Shown: piece by piece, positions 50,985 to 58,903 of the stretch
How the letters are laid out: each line of letters starts with the position of its first letter
Numbering within the stretch: the first letter of the stretch is position 1
Assembly: GCA_003242685.1 (NCBI GenBank)
Contig: QGVD01000009.1
Coordinates: 4,884 to 68,883 of the forward strand
Length of the DNA: 64,000 bases
Direction: 5' to 3'
Origin: Pseudomonadota bacterium
Lineage (GTDB): Bacteria; Pseudomonadota; Gammaproteobacteria; Steroidobacterales; Steroidobacteraceae
The notes under the pieces: generated by a model
Database searches by the model: none
The model's input: the letters and a program-made list of their open reading frames with translations, nothing else
Told to the model about the DNA's origin: nothing
Program-made: the position numbers and the translations under genes

Positions 50985-52159
50985 TGTCTGGATTCCGTGG
51001 TGCGGGCCACGAGGTCAGTGCGCGAGCCGCGCGGACCCATGGCGACGAGCTGCGGGGTGATCGGCGTGCCGGGACGCACGCGCATCAGGCCGTTGACGAC
51101 GATCATGTCGTCCGGTGAGAGGCCTTCGCGTACCACGCGCAGACCGTCCACCAGCGGACCCAGCTTCACCGGCCGGTACTCGACCGTGTTGTTCTCGCCG
51201 ACGACGAGCACGTACTTGATGCTCTGATCGGTGCCGATGGCGCTGTCGTTGACGAGCACCGCCTCGTAAGGCGCGCTGCCGACCAGCTTCACGCGCGCGA
51301 ACATGCCGGGCGTGAAGCGCCGCTCACCGTTCTCGAGCAGGCCGCGCGCGCGGATCGTGCCCGTCGCGGGATCGAGCGCGTTGTCGATGAAGACCATCAC
51401 GCCCTCGTGCGGATGGCCCGTCTCGCCGGCGAGACCGACCCACAGCGGAACGCGCGCATCGCGCGGGCGCGCCTGACCGTTCTGGCGCGCGAGCTCGAGG
51501 TACCGCAGATACGCCCGCTCATCGCCCTCGAATTCCACGTAGATGGGATCGATGGAAACGACGGTCGTGAGAAGCGTCTCGCCCGTGCGCACGTGGTTGC
51601 CCGCGGTGATGTACGCACGGCCGACCACGCCCGAGATGGGCGAGCGCACGCGCGTGAAGGTGAGATCGAGCCTGGCGGCGTCCACGGCCGCCTCGGCCGC
51701 CTGCAGGTTCGCGAGCGCCTGCTCGGAACCGGCCACGCGCGCGTCGAACTCCTCCTGCGAGATGGCGCGGACGGCAAGGAGCTTCTCGGCGCGTGCGCGC
51801 TCGGAGCGTGCCAGCTCGAGCTGTGTGCGGGCGCGCGCCAGCTCCGCCTTCGCGTGCTTGAGCGCCGCCTCGTACGGACGCGGATCGATGACGAAGAGCA
51901 CGTCGCCCTTCTCCACCTCGCGGCCTTCCTCGAAGTTGACCTGCGTGATGTAGCCCGACACGCGCGGGCGCACCTCGACGCGCTCGACCGCCTCGAAGCG
52001 GCCCGTGAACTCGTCGAAATCCGTGACTTCGCGGGTCAGCACTTTCGCCACTTCGACCTGCGGCGGCTGTGCGGGCGCCGGTGCGGCTTCGTTACGGGCG
52101 CACGCGGCCAGGCCCAGCGCGAGCGTGAAGAGAGCGGCAGATACGAAGAAGCGATGCAT
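50981..52159 (-). CDS. RND efflux periplasmic adaptor lipoprotein
   Basis: 392 residues. Lipobox in ALFTLALGLAACARNEA. Lipoyl half VRPRVSGYITQVNFEEGREV, coiled-coil hairpin (about 95-170), second lipoyl half FTRVRSPISGVVGRAYITAG, barrel domain with PHEGVMVFIDNALDPATGTI and RFTPGMFARVKL. This is the MexE/OqxA-like subfamily. It is the first gene of the operon, divergent from lpxR. No TetR or LysR regulator is adjacent, so control may come through the two-component genes downstream or from a distant regulator. Confidence 0.95.
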   Translation of the reverse strand: MHRFFVSAALFTLALGLAACARNEAAPAPAQPPQVEVAKVLTREVTDFDEFTGRFEAVERVEVRPRVSGYITQVNFEEGREVEKGDVLFVIDPRPYEAALKHAKAELARARTQLELARSERARAEKLLAVRAISQEEFDARVAGSEQALANLQAAEAAVDAARLDLTFTRVRSPISGVVGRAYITAGNHVRTGETLLTTVVSIDPIYVEFEGDERAYLRYLELARQNGQARPRDARVPLWVGLAGETGHPHEGVMVFIDNALDPATGTIRARGLLENGERRFTPGMFARVKLVGSAPYEAVLVNDSAIGTDQSIKYVLVVGENNTVEYRPVKLGPLVDGLRVVREGLSPDDMIVVNGLMRVRPGTPITPQLVAMGPRGSRTDLVARTTESRQ

Positions 52160-52284
52160 GGAACCTCCCCATCCTGAAGAGCGGACCGAGTCCGTCGGCT
52201 GTCTACATGCGCAATTGTGAGAAATACGGGCTCACACACCCATTCGCCGGGTGGAGGGTTACATGCGTTTCCGGCGGGAGGTTC

Positions 52285-52317
52285 GGCTCTCTCTCAAAAG
52301 AGAGAGGCTCTCTCTCA
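52285..52317. promoter_or_regulatory. Direct repeats and palindrome in the efflux/lpxR divergent region
   Basis: The 12-mer GGCTCTCTCTCA occurs at 52285-52296 and 52306-52317, start to start 21 bp, two turns of the helix. The spacer forms a hairpin, CTCTCTC (52289-52295) / GAGAGAG (52300-52306) with an AAAA loop. It lies 126 nt upstream of the efflux adaptor start and 49 nt upstream of lpxR, so a regulator bound here could control either or both. No regulator is assigned. Confidence 0.5.
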
Positions 52318-52365
52318 CTACCGGCAGATTCAGCGGAAATCGGGCCGTAACTAACATTCCGCATC

Positions 52366-53460
52366 ATGGAGAAGGCCCGGATCACGCACGTGCTTGTGAC
52401 GCTCGCGGCGCTCGCGGTTTCCACCGCTGCGCAGGGCGAAGAGCGCATGCGCGAGACGTTCGATCCGCTCACGCTCACCGAGCCGCGCGGCGTCTCGGTT
52501 CAGCTCGACAACGATCTCTTCTCCGGTGCGCACCGCGACCAGGACTACAGCTGGGGCGTCGCGGTCACCTTCGCCTCGCCCGAAGGGCAGCGCATTGCCG
52601 CGCCCTTCGACGCGGTTCGCGCGAGGCTCGAATCCTGGTTGACCCCCCCGCGGCTTGCTGCGACAGGGACGTTGCAGCAGTCGCACGCTCTGCAGGTGGG
52701 TCTGCTGGGCATGACGCCGAGCACCCTGCGCTCGGCGGATCCGCTGCCGGACGATCGGCCCTATGCGAGCCTGCTCTTCATGAGCACCGCCGAGATGAGC
52801 GTGCTCGAGGACATCGGCCGCGCGCGCTTCACCAGCTTCACGGTGGGCGCGCTGGGGCTGAAGCTCGCCGAGACGCTCCACCGCGGCGTCCACAAGGCAG
52901 TGGGCAACGAGGTGCCGCTCGGCTGGGAGCACCAGATTGCTGACGGCGGCGAGCCGACGTTCCGTTACGTGCACGCCGAGCAGTGGCTGCTCGGGCACCT
53001 CGACGGCGAGTACGCCAATCAGCCAGAGCTCAAATTCACCGCGAGTGGCAGCGCGGGCTACATCACCGAAGGCAGCGTTGCATTCTCCGGCCGCTGGGGC
53101 CGCATCCGCACACCGTGGTGGAGCTTCGCGCCCGAGCTCGCCGACTACACCGTCGCGCCCGTCGCACCGAGAGTCGAGCGTGGAGCGTCCGGTCTTTCCG
53201 AGTGGTTCTTCTTCGCGGGAGCCCGGCTCAAGGCGCGCGCCTACAACGCGCTCCTGCAGGGACAGTTCCGCGACAGCGACGTGAGAGTCTCGAGCGGCGA
53301 TCTCGCGCGCCTGCAGGCCGAAGGATGGATCGGGCTCTCCGCCACGTGGTCGGACCTCCGACTCACGTACACCGTCCGCTACGCCTCGCGCGAGATGACC
53401 CGCGAGCCCGGCGCACGCTCGCTCATCTGGGCGGGCGTGAGCGTCGAGAAGTCCTTCTGA
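52366..53460 (+). CDS. LpxR-family lipid A 3'-O-deacylase-like outer-membrane protein
   Basis: 364 residues with a signal peptide (VLVTLAALAVSTAAQGEE). The LpxR (DUF2219) N-terminal motif VQLDNDLFSGAHRDQDYSWG supplies the N-D and a downstream aromatic-rich turn; later come RPYASLLFMSTAEMSV and TVGALGLKLAETLHRGVHKA with a candidate catalytic His, and barrel strands to the end (LIWAGVSVEKSF). LpxR removes 3' acyl chains from lipid A. The order of motifs fits; the Ser of the catalytic set is plausibly in DYSWG, where homologues have a YT-x-G-like sequence, so activity is less certain than family membership. It is divergent from the RND operon. Confidence 0.78.
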   Translation: MEKARITHVLVTLAALAVSTAAQGEERMRETFDPLTLTEPRGVSVQLDNDLFSGAHRDQDYSWGVAVTFASPEGQRIAAPFDAVRARLESWLTPPRLAATGTLQQSHALQVGLLGMTPSTLRSADPLPDDRPYASLLFMSTAEMSVLEDIGRARFTSFTVGALGLKLAETLHRGVHKAVGNEVPLGWEHQIADGGEPTFRYVHAEQWLLGHLDGEYANQPELKFTASGSAGYITEGSVAFSGRWGRIRTPWWSFAPELADYTVAPVAPRVERGASGLSEWFFFAGARLKARAYNALLQGQFRDSDVRVSSGDLARLQAEGWIGLSATWSDLRLTYTVRYASREMTREPGARSLIWAGVSVEKSF

Positions 53461-53478
53461 TTACCGTTCGTCGACAGG

Positions 53479-54060
53479 ATGAAGGACGCGGCGGTCTACA
53501 TCATCCACGGCTACCTGGCCTCACCGTCGCATCACTGGTTTCCCTGGCTGAAACGGCAGCTCGCGGCCGAAGGCGCACAGGTCTTCGTGCCGCCGATGCC
53601 CGATCCCGAGCACCCGGACCCGGCCGAGTGGATCGAGTTCCTCGATGCGAACGTGCATACGCACGACGAGCGCACCTTCTTCGTCGCTCACGGTCTCGGG
53701 TGCATCGCGCTGCTCCGTCACCTCGAGCGCGTGTCGGCGGACACACGGATCGGCGGCCTCGTGCTCGTCTCCGGTTTCTCCGAGCCGCTGCCGGGGCTGC
53801 CGCTCCTCGATGCGTTCACGCTCGACGGCTACGACGTGGAGCACATCACCCGCATCGCGCCACGGCGCACGGTGCTCGCTGCGCTCGATGATTCCATCGT
53901 GCCGTATGCCCACAGCGAGCGCCTGAGCCGCGAGCTGCGGGCGAAGCTCGTGACGCTCCCAACCGGCGGCCATTTCCTCGAGAGCGACGGCTTCACCGAG
54001 CTGCCGGTCGCGCTCAACGAGCTCGAGTCGATGATCGCCGACCGCCGGCGAACGCATTGA
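53479..54060 (+). CDS. RBBP9/YdeN-like alpha/beta hydrolase lacking the nucleophile Ser
   Basis: 193 residues, the usual size of the family. Motifs in order: VYIIHGYLASPSHHWFPWLK, the elbow FFVAHGLGCIALLRHL, the acid in LAALDDSIVPY, and the His in LPTGGHFLESDGF. In active relatives the elbow reads GHSLGC; here the Ser codon is replaced by Gly (GGT at the centre of CACGGTCTC). Asp and His are kept. So it is either inactive, a binding protein, or uses another residue. It begins 18 nt after lpxR, on the same strand. Confidence 0.83.
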   Translation: MKDAAVYIIHGYLASPSHHWFPWLKRQLAAEGAQVFVPPMPDPEHPDPAEWIEFLDANVHTHDERTFFVAHGLGCIALLRHLERVSADTRIGGLVLVSGFSEPLPGLPLLDAFTLDGYDVEHITRIAPRRTVLAALDDSIVPYAHSERLSRELRAKLVTLPTGGHFLESDGFTELPVALNELESMIADRRRTH

Positions 54061-54094
54061 CCTCTTTCCATTCGTTGCCGGGAGTCGAAGAAAG

Positions 54095-54436
54095 ATGAGT
54101 GCGTCATCGCCGTCACCGCCTGCAGAGCACGTCTTCCGCGTCGACCGGTTCGTCGTGCCGTCGTCCGCGCGCGAAGAGTTTCTCGCGCGCGTGCGCGAGA
54201 CCCACGAGCTGCTGCGCACCCAGCCCGGCTTCGTGCGCGATCTCCTGCTCGAACGCACCGCGGCTCCCGGGGAGCACGTCTTCATCACGCTCGCCGAATG
54301 GGAGAGCGAAGCCGCCATCGAGAACGCCGCGATGGCCGTCCAGGCCATGCGCCAGAAGACCGGTTTCGATCCCAAGGAGATGTTCGCCCGGCTCGGCATC
54401 GAGGCCGAGATCACCACCTATCGAGCGGTGGAATAG
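54095..54436 (+). CDS. Antibiotic biosynthesis monooxygenase (ABM)-domain protein
   Basis: 113 residues. A single ferredoxin-like ABM domain: VFRVDRFVVPSSAREEFLAR, VRETHELLRTQPGFVRDLLL, then FITLAEWESEAAIENAAMAV. These small proteins are cofactor-free monooxygenases, heme-degrading enzymes or quinone-detoxifying proteins; the residues seen do not single out one group. It follows the RBBP9-like gene after 34 nt. A GC-rich inverted repeat (GCCGGCC 54522-54528 / GGCCGGC 54537-54543) downstream could end the transcript. Confidence 0.8.
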   Translation: MSASSPSPPAEHVFRVDRFVVPSSAREEFLARVRETHELLRTQPGFVRDLLLERTAAPGEHVFITLAEWESEAAIENAAMAVQAMRQKTGFDPKEMFARLGIEAEITTYRAVE

Positions 54437-54573
54437 GGCGGGCGGTAGCGCGCCTGACGCCGGATTCTCCCGCGTCACAGCCGCCGCAACGCCAGCCGTC
54501 CGACAAGCGCATTCCGGAACTGCCGGCCGGGTATCGGGCCGGCCGGATCGGAAGGCATCGCCTCGCGCCGTCA

Positions 54574-54602
54574 TTGTGTGTCAAATAAAATTGTCCTACA
54601 CT
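54574..54602 (+). promoter_or_regulatory. Promoter with GntR-like operator ahead of the cupin gene
   Basis: Candidate -35 TTGTGT (54574-54579), 17-bp spacer, -10 TACACT (54597-54602). Overlapping the -10 is TTGTCCTACAC (54591-54601), a near match to the TTGT-N3-ACAA sites at 56407 and 62330. The last base breaks the symmetry. Position over the -10 would suit repression by the GntR protein encoded downstream. Confidence 0.55.
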
Positions 54603-54665
54603 ATTGCACGAGAGAACGTGCCCGCGGCCGCGGGATTCCATATTCGCGATCAGGGGAACACAGCG

Positions 54666-55520
54666 ATGCTCATTGCACATCGAGACAGTGCACCGACGCG
54701 CGGAGGGTACGCGCATCGTCCGGGCGGGATCAGCTTCATCGCGCTTCTGCAGGGGGAGCCCGGTGCGATCGACAATTTCGACCTGTCGATAGCGATCAGC
54801 ACCGACGACTTCTTCACGCCGCGGCACCGTCACAACTTCGACCAGGTGCGGTTCATGCTGCAGGGGGAGTTCAGCTTCGACAAGGGACGGGTGCAGCGTC
54901 CCGGGCAGCTGAGCTACTTCGGCGAAGGCACGTACTACCAGCAGAAGGGCGTCGGCTACAGCGAGACTCTGCTGCTACAATGCGCCGGCGCGAGCGGCAG
55001 CGGTTACATGGGTTTCGAGCTTCTTTATAAGAAGGGGCACGAGCTGGCCCAGCGCGGGAAGTTCGAAGACGGCGTGTACACCTGGTACGACGAGAAGGGT
55101 GTCAAGCACAACGTGGACGGCTACCAGGCGGTCTGGGAGGCGGTGTACGGCCGCAAGCTCGAATACCCCGAGCCGCGGTACGAGGGAGCGGTGATCATCA
55201 ATCCTGAGAGCTACGCATGGGTTCCCGTGGCGGGCTCGCCGGGAGTCGCGGTGCGCGAGCTGGCCACGTTCCACGAACGAGGGCTGTCGGCAGGTCAGCT
55301 GCGGCTCGATGCGGGCGCGAGTCACCGCGTGACCGGTACTCCCGCGGTCAATCTGCTCTTCGTGCTCGAAGGCTCGGGTACCGTCGACGGTCAGCCGATC
55401 CGCCGCCATTCGGCGGTGAAGGTCGAGCGTGGCGAATCCGTGCTCGTGTCCGCGGCGGAGCCGCTCGTTCTGCAGCGCTTCCGTCTGCCGTGCTTCGATC
55501 AGGCACTGGCAGTGGCCTGA
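54666..55520 (+). CDS. Double-cupin domain protein
   Basis: 284 residues from ATG 54666 (AGGGGAA upstream). The first cupin has the metal-type motif FFTPRHRHNFDQVRFMLQGE with H54 and H56 (the usual Glu position is Q60). The second cupin spans about 195-275 (RELATFHERGLSAGQLRLDA; VNLLFVLEGSGTVDGQPIRR). A middle segment with HNVDGYQAVWEAVYGRKLEY is a helical insert. Such bicupins serve as dioxygenases or sensing proteins in aromatic catabolism; no specific enzyme is recognised. It is the first gene of the catabolic island and is probably under control of the GntR regulator that starts 17 nt after it. Confidence 0.82.
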   Translation: MLIAHRDSAPTRGGYAHRPGGISFIALLQGEPGAIDNFDLSIAISTDDFFTPRHRHNFDQVRFMLQGEFSFDKGRVQRPGQLSYFGEGTYYQQKGVGYSETLLLQCAGASGSGYMGFELLYKKGHELAQRGKFEDGVYTWYDEKGVKHNVDGYQAVWEAVYGRKLEYPEPRYEGAVIINPESYAWVPVAGSPGVAVRELATFHERGLSAGQLRLDAGASHRVTGTPAVNLLFVLEGSGTVDGQPIRRHSAVKVERGESVLVSAAEPLVLQRFRLPCFDQALAVA

Positions 55521-55537
55521 GAGGAGCAGCACCCCGC

Positions 55538-56272
55538 GTGGACAGTACCGTCAGCAAGCGCAGAACCGCAGCGCGCAGCGGCAAGCGCGGGGTAGCCGGC
55601 CGGCCGCGCGGACCACGGACAGGAAAGCCCACTGCCGTCGAGCGCATCGTCGAGGAGATCCGTCGCGGCATCAAGGAAGGCCGCTACGCGCCCGGGCAGC
55701 GACTCATCGAATCGGATCTGACGCAGGCGCTCGGCGTGAGCCGCGGGCCGCTCCGCGAGGCAATGTCCCGCCTCGCCGGCGACGGCCTGGTGAAGATCGA
55801 GCGCAACCGCGGGGTGACCGTGCGGGCGCTGACGCGCGAGGAAGTGCGCAGCATCTCCACCATTCGCGAGGTGCTGGAGGGGCTCGCAGCGAGGCTCGCG
55901 GCGGCGCACATCCACGAGGGCAGCAATCGCGAGGAGTTCAAGCGCCTGTGGAACGAGATGCAGTCCGTTCAGGTGAGCTCCAACGCGATGGAGTACGTCG
56001 TGGCGAACGAGCGTTTCCATACGCTCATCGTCCGCCTGAGCGGCAACGAGCCGCTCGCGCAGCTGCTCGACCAGCTGCGCACTCCCGTCTATCGCTTCCA
56101 GTTCCGTACCCGCCTGAGCACCGATGCGCTCAGATGGGGCAACGAAGATCACGCCGAGATCGCCAGCGCCATCCTGGCGGGTGATCCCGACCGCGCCGAG
56201 CGCGCGATGCGCCGCCACCTCCGCCACTCGGCAAAGCTCATCGACGCGCTCCCCGACGAAGCCTTCGGCTGA
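55538..56272 (+). CDS. GntR-family regulator with FCD domain
   Basis: 244 residues from GTG 55538. The winged HTH is AVERIVEEIRRGIKEGRYAP, then GQRLIESDLTQALGVSRGPL and REAMSRLAGDGLVKIERNRG. The all-helical FCD effector domain has the expected His positions for metal/ligand binding: ANERFHTLIVRLSGN, EDHAEIASAILAGD and MRRHLRHSAK. FCD regulators usually repress catabolic genes and are released by organic acids. The first 30 residues are basic and disordered (SKRRTAARSGKRGVAGRPRG). TTGT-N3-ACAA-like palindromes at three promoters in the locus are candidate binding sites. Confidence 0.93.
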   Translation: MDSTVSKRRTAARSGKRGVAGRPRGPRTGKPTAVERIVEEIRRGIKEGRYAPGQRLIESDLTQALGVSRGPLREAMSRLAGDGLVKIERNRGVTVRALTREEVRSISTIREVLEGLAARLAAAHIHEGSNREEFKRLWNEMQSVQVSSNAMEYVVANERFHTLIVRLSGNEPLAQLLDQLRTPVYRFQFRTRLSTDALRWGNEDHAEIASAILAGDPDRAERAMRRHLRHSAKLIDALPDEAFG

Positions 56273-56378
56273 TCTCGAGCCCGTCGCGCGGCACGGAAGC
56301 GTGATCCGGAGCCGGCGCCCAGCACGCGGTGCATGTCCGGACCGCAGTCCGCCAGACCCTTCCCTCCGGATCCGCGAC

Positions 56379-56417
56379 TTCACCAGGCAGTCAATGTCGG
56401 ATACGATTGTCTGACAA
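56379..56417 (+). promoter_or_regulatory. Promoter with GntR-type palindrome ahead of the TonB receptor gene
   Basis: Candidate -35 TTCACC (56379-56384), 17-bp spacer, -10 TACGAT (56402-56407). The exact palindrome TTGTCTGACAA (56407-56417) begins at the last -10 base. TGTCGGATACG (56394-56404) nearby may be a weaker second site. Occupancy here would block transcription start, which suits repression. Confidence 0.6.
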
Positions 56418-56472
56418 GATATTCGTACGCCGACTCCTGAGGAGTTGGGCCGGAGCCGAGAGGGGGAGGGGC

Positions 56473-58830
56473 ATGAGCTGCAGAGAGGCGAGAATCCGGC
56501 GAAGGGCGGTCCGCAGCGCGGTCATTGCGGTCCTCGGGGCAGGCGTGCCGGCGATCGTGCCGGCACAGGAAGGCCGGGACGCGGCCATGGTGCACGAGCT
56601 CGACGAGATCGTCGTGACGGCACGCAAGCGCGCGGAGCGCGCCCAGGAGACTCCGGTCGCGATGGCGGTCGTCACGGCGGACGAGATACGCGAGCGCAAT
56701 CTGCTCGCGCTCACGGACGTCGGGAGCTTCACGCCCAACGTCAGCCTGTCCGCCGGTTCGGCGGACGTGGGCGGCGCCGCGAACGCAGTGTTCTTCATTC
56801 GCGGCATCGGACAGAGCGACTACGCGCCCACGGCCGATCCGGGCCTCGGGCTCTATGTCGATGGCGTCTATCTCGGCCGCTCCCAGGGCGCGGTGCTCGA
56901 GCTGACCGACATCGAGCGCATCGAGATCCTGAAGGGACCGCAGGGGACGCTCTTCGGCAAGAACACGATGGGCGGCGCCCTCAACATCACCACCCGGCGG
57001 CCCGTCAATCAATTCGAAGGCTCGGTCGGCGTCATGCTCGGTGAGGACGACCGTGTGAACGTCGATGCGGACCTCAATCTGCCGCTCACCGATTCGACGG
57101 CCGCGCGATTCGCGCTCTCGCACCGCAGCCAGGACGGATTCCAGAAACGCGTGCTCGTCGGCGACAAGGTCGGCGAGGAAGGCACGACGGTCGCCCGTGC
57201 GAAGCTCCAGTTCCTGCCCACGCCTCAGACGAGCGTTCTGTTCTCCGCGGACTACACGCGCATCGACGCCGACGCGAATACCGCCTACAACCCCGTGAAC
57301 GACCCGAGGGGTCTCGTGTCGATCTGGAACCTGCTGGTCGGCATTCCGAGCGGCAATCCCGTGGATCCCTCGACCTCCTCCGCCGATCCGCGCGCGACAT
57401 ACGGCACCGGCAGCTACCATCTCGATTTCGAGGGCGGTGGTGCCTCGGTCCACGTCGAGCACCAGTTCGAGCGGGCCATGCTGCGCTCGATCACCGCCTA
57501 CCGGCAGTTCGACTCGCGCAATCAGCGCGACAACGACGGTGGTCCCGGCGACTTCGGTCAGCTCGATTACCGCGACGAGCAGTGGCAGCTCAGCCAGGAG
57601 TTCAACCTCGTCGGCTCGTCGTTCGACGGCCGGCTGGACTACACGCTCGGTGTCTACTACTTCGGCGAGGAGAGCGAGAGCCGCTGGTACTCGTACCTCG
57701 CGCGCGGGACGTTCGAGGCACTGGAAGGGCTTCCCGGGCCGCTGTTTCCGCTCGACCCCGCGGTGTCGTGCCCGCCGCCGCCGGGCATTCCCGCGCCGTG
57801 CGCGGGCGGCGCCGGAAATCCGCTGAATGTCGTACTGGATGTGGCGCTGCTGATCGCGCCGAACGTGGAGACGCAGTCCTACGCGGCCTTCTTCGAGGGT
57901 GAGTGGCACTTCACCGACGCGCTCTCCGCCTTCGCGGGCATTCGCTACACACGCGACGAGAAGGACTACACGTTCTGGAGTCTGCGCCTCGGATCGGGGA
58001 CGTACCAGGTGCCCGAGACCATAGTCAGGAAGACCTGGGACGACATCTCGCCCCGCATCGGGCTCAAGTACCAGCCGGCCGAGAACGTCATGCTGTACGC
58101 GACGGTCGCGCAGGGCTTCAAGTCCGGCGGATTCAATGCGCGTCCGGGAAGCGTCACCGTCGCGCAGCGCCCCTACGATCCCGAGGAGCTCTGGTCGTAC
58201 GAAGTCGGCTTCAAGAGCGAGCTGCTCGGCCGGCGAGTCCGGCTGAACGGAGCCGCGTTCTTCTACGACTACGAGGACATGCAGCTCTACGCCAACGGCG
58301 TGGTGCCCGACAGCCCCAGCCCGGTCCAGTTCATCGACAACATCGGCGAGGCCCGGCTGTGGGGCGCCGAGCTCGATCTGATCGCCCGCCTCACCAGCCG
58401 CTTCTCCGTAAGCGGCAGCGTGGGCTATCTGAATGCGAAGTACCGCGAGGCGGCCACCAACATCACCGGAGTTACCACGAGCACGAAGCTGCCGAAGGCG
58501 CCGGAGTGGAGTGCAACGGCGGCGGCCGAGTATGTGGTACCGTTCTCCGCAGGGAGCCTCGCGCTGCGGGCGGACTACTCGTACGTCGGCACGAACTATC
58601 CGGACGCGCGCAACACACCGGCGCTCAAGCAGGAAGCGCACAGCCTGGTGAATGCACGCATCGGCTGGACGTCGCGCGACGAGCACTGGACGGTGTCGGC
58701 ATACGCCAGGAATCTGTTCGACGAGAAGTTCGTGGCGAACGGATTCGACGTGTGGGAGTTCACGGGGACGGTGATCGCCATCCCGAGCGAGCCGCGCGAG
58801 GTCGGTCTGCACGTGATCAGGCGATTCTGA
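56473..58830 (+). CDS. TonB-dependent outer-membrane receptor
   Basis: 785 residues from ATG 56473, set by the strong GGGGGAGGGG site. The signal peptide is AVIAVLGAGVPAIVPAQEG; a TonB-box-like VHELDEIVVTARKRAERAQE follows. The plug domain has FFIRGIGQSDYAPTADPGLG, LYVDGVYLGRSQGAV and RIEILKGPQGTLFGKNTMGG. The barrel ends in HVIRRF with the terminal aromatic. This is the large family of receptors for carbohydrates, steroids, aromatics or siderophore-like compounds common in sphingomonads and Steroidobacter-like bacteria. It is likely induced through the palindrome at its promoter and imports the locus substrate. Confidence 0.95.
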   Translation: MSCREARIRRRAVRSAVIAVLGAGVPAIVPAQEGRDAAMVHELDEIVVTARKRAERAQETPVAMAVVTADEIRERNLLALTDVGSFTPNVSLSAGSADVGGAANAVFFIRGIGQSDYAPTADPGLGLYVDGVYLGRSQGAVLELTDIERIEILKGPQGTLFGKNTMGGALNITTRRPVNQFEGSVGVMLGEDDRVNVDADLNLPLTDSTAARFALSHRSQDGFQKRVLVGDKVGEEGTTVARAKLQFLPTPQTSVLFSADYTRIDADANTAYNPVNDPRGLVSIWNLLVGIPSGNPVDPSTSSADPRATYGTGSYHLDFEGGGASVHVEHQFERAMLRSITAYRQFDSRNQRDNDGGPGDFGQLDYRDEQWQLSQEFNLVGSSFDGRLDYTLGVYYFGEESESRWYSYLARGTFEALEGLPGPLFPLDPAVSCPPPPGIPAPCAGGAGNPLNVVLDVALLIAPNVETQSYAAFFEGEWHFTDALSAFAGIRYTRDEKDYTFWSLRLGSGTYQVPETIVRKTWDDISPRIGLKYQPAENVMLYATVAQGFKSGGFNARPGSVTVAQRPYDPEELWSYEVGFKSELLGRRVRLNGAAFFYDYEDMQLYANGVVPDSPSPVQFIDNIGEARLWGAELDLIARLTSRFSVSGSVGYLNAKYREAATNITGVTTSTKLPKAPEWSATAAAEYVVPFSAGSLALRADYSYVGTNYPDARNTPALKQEAHSLVNARIGWTSRDEHWTVSAYARNLFDEKFVANGFDVWEFTGTVIAIPSEPREVGLHVIRRF

Positions 58831-58903
58831 TCGCCTGATCACGGCCGAAGCCGCGGGCGGCCTCCGCGGCGGCACGTGAATGCGTGGACTCGGGAGGGCG
58901 CAC

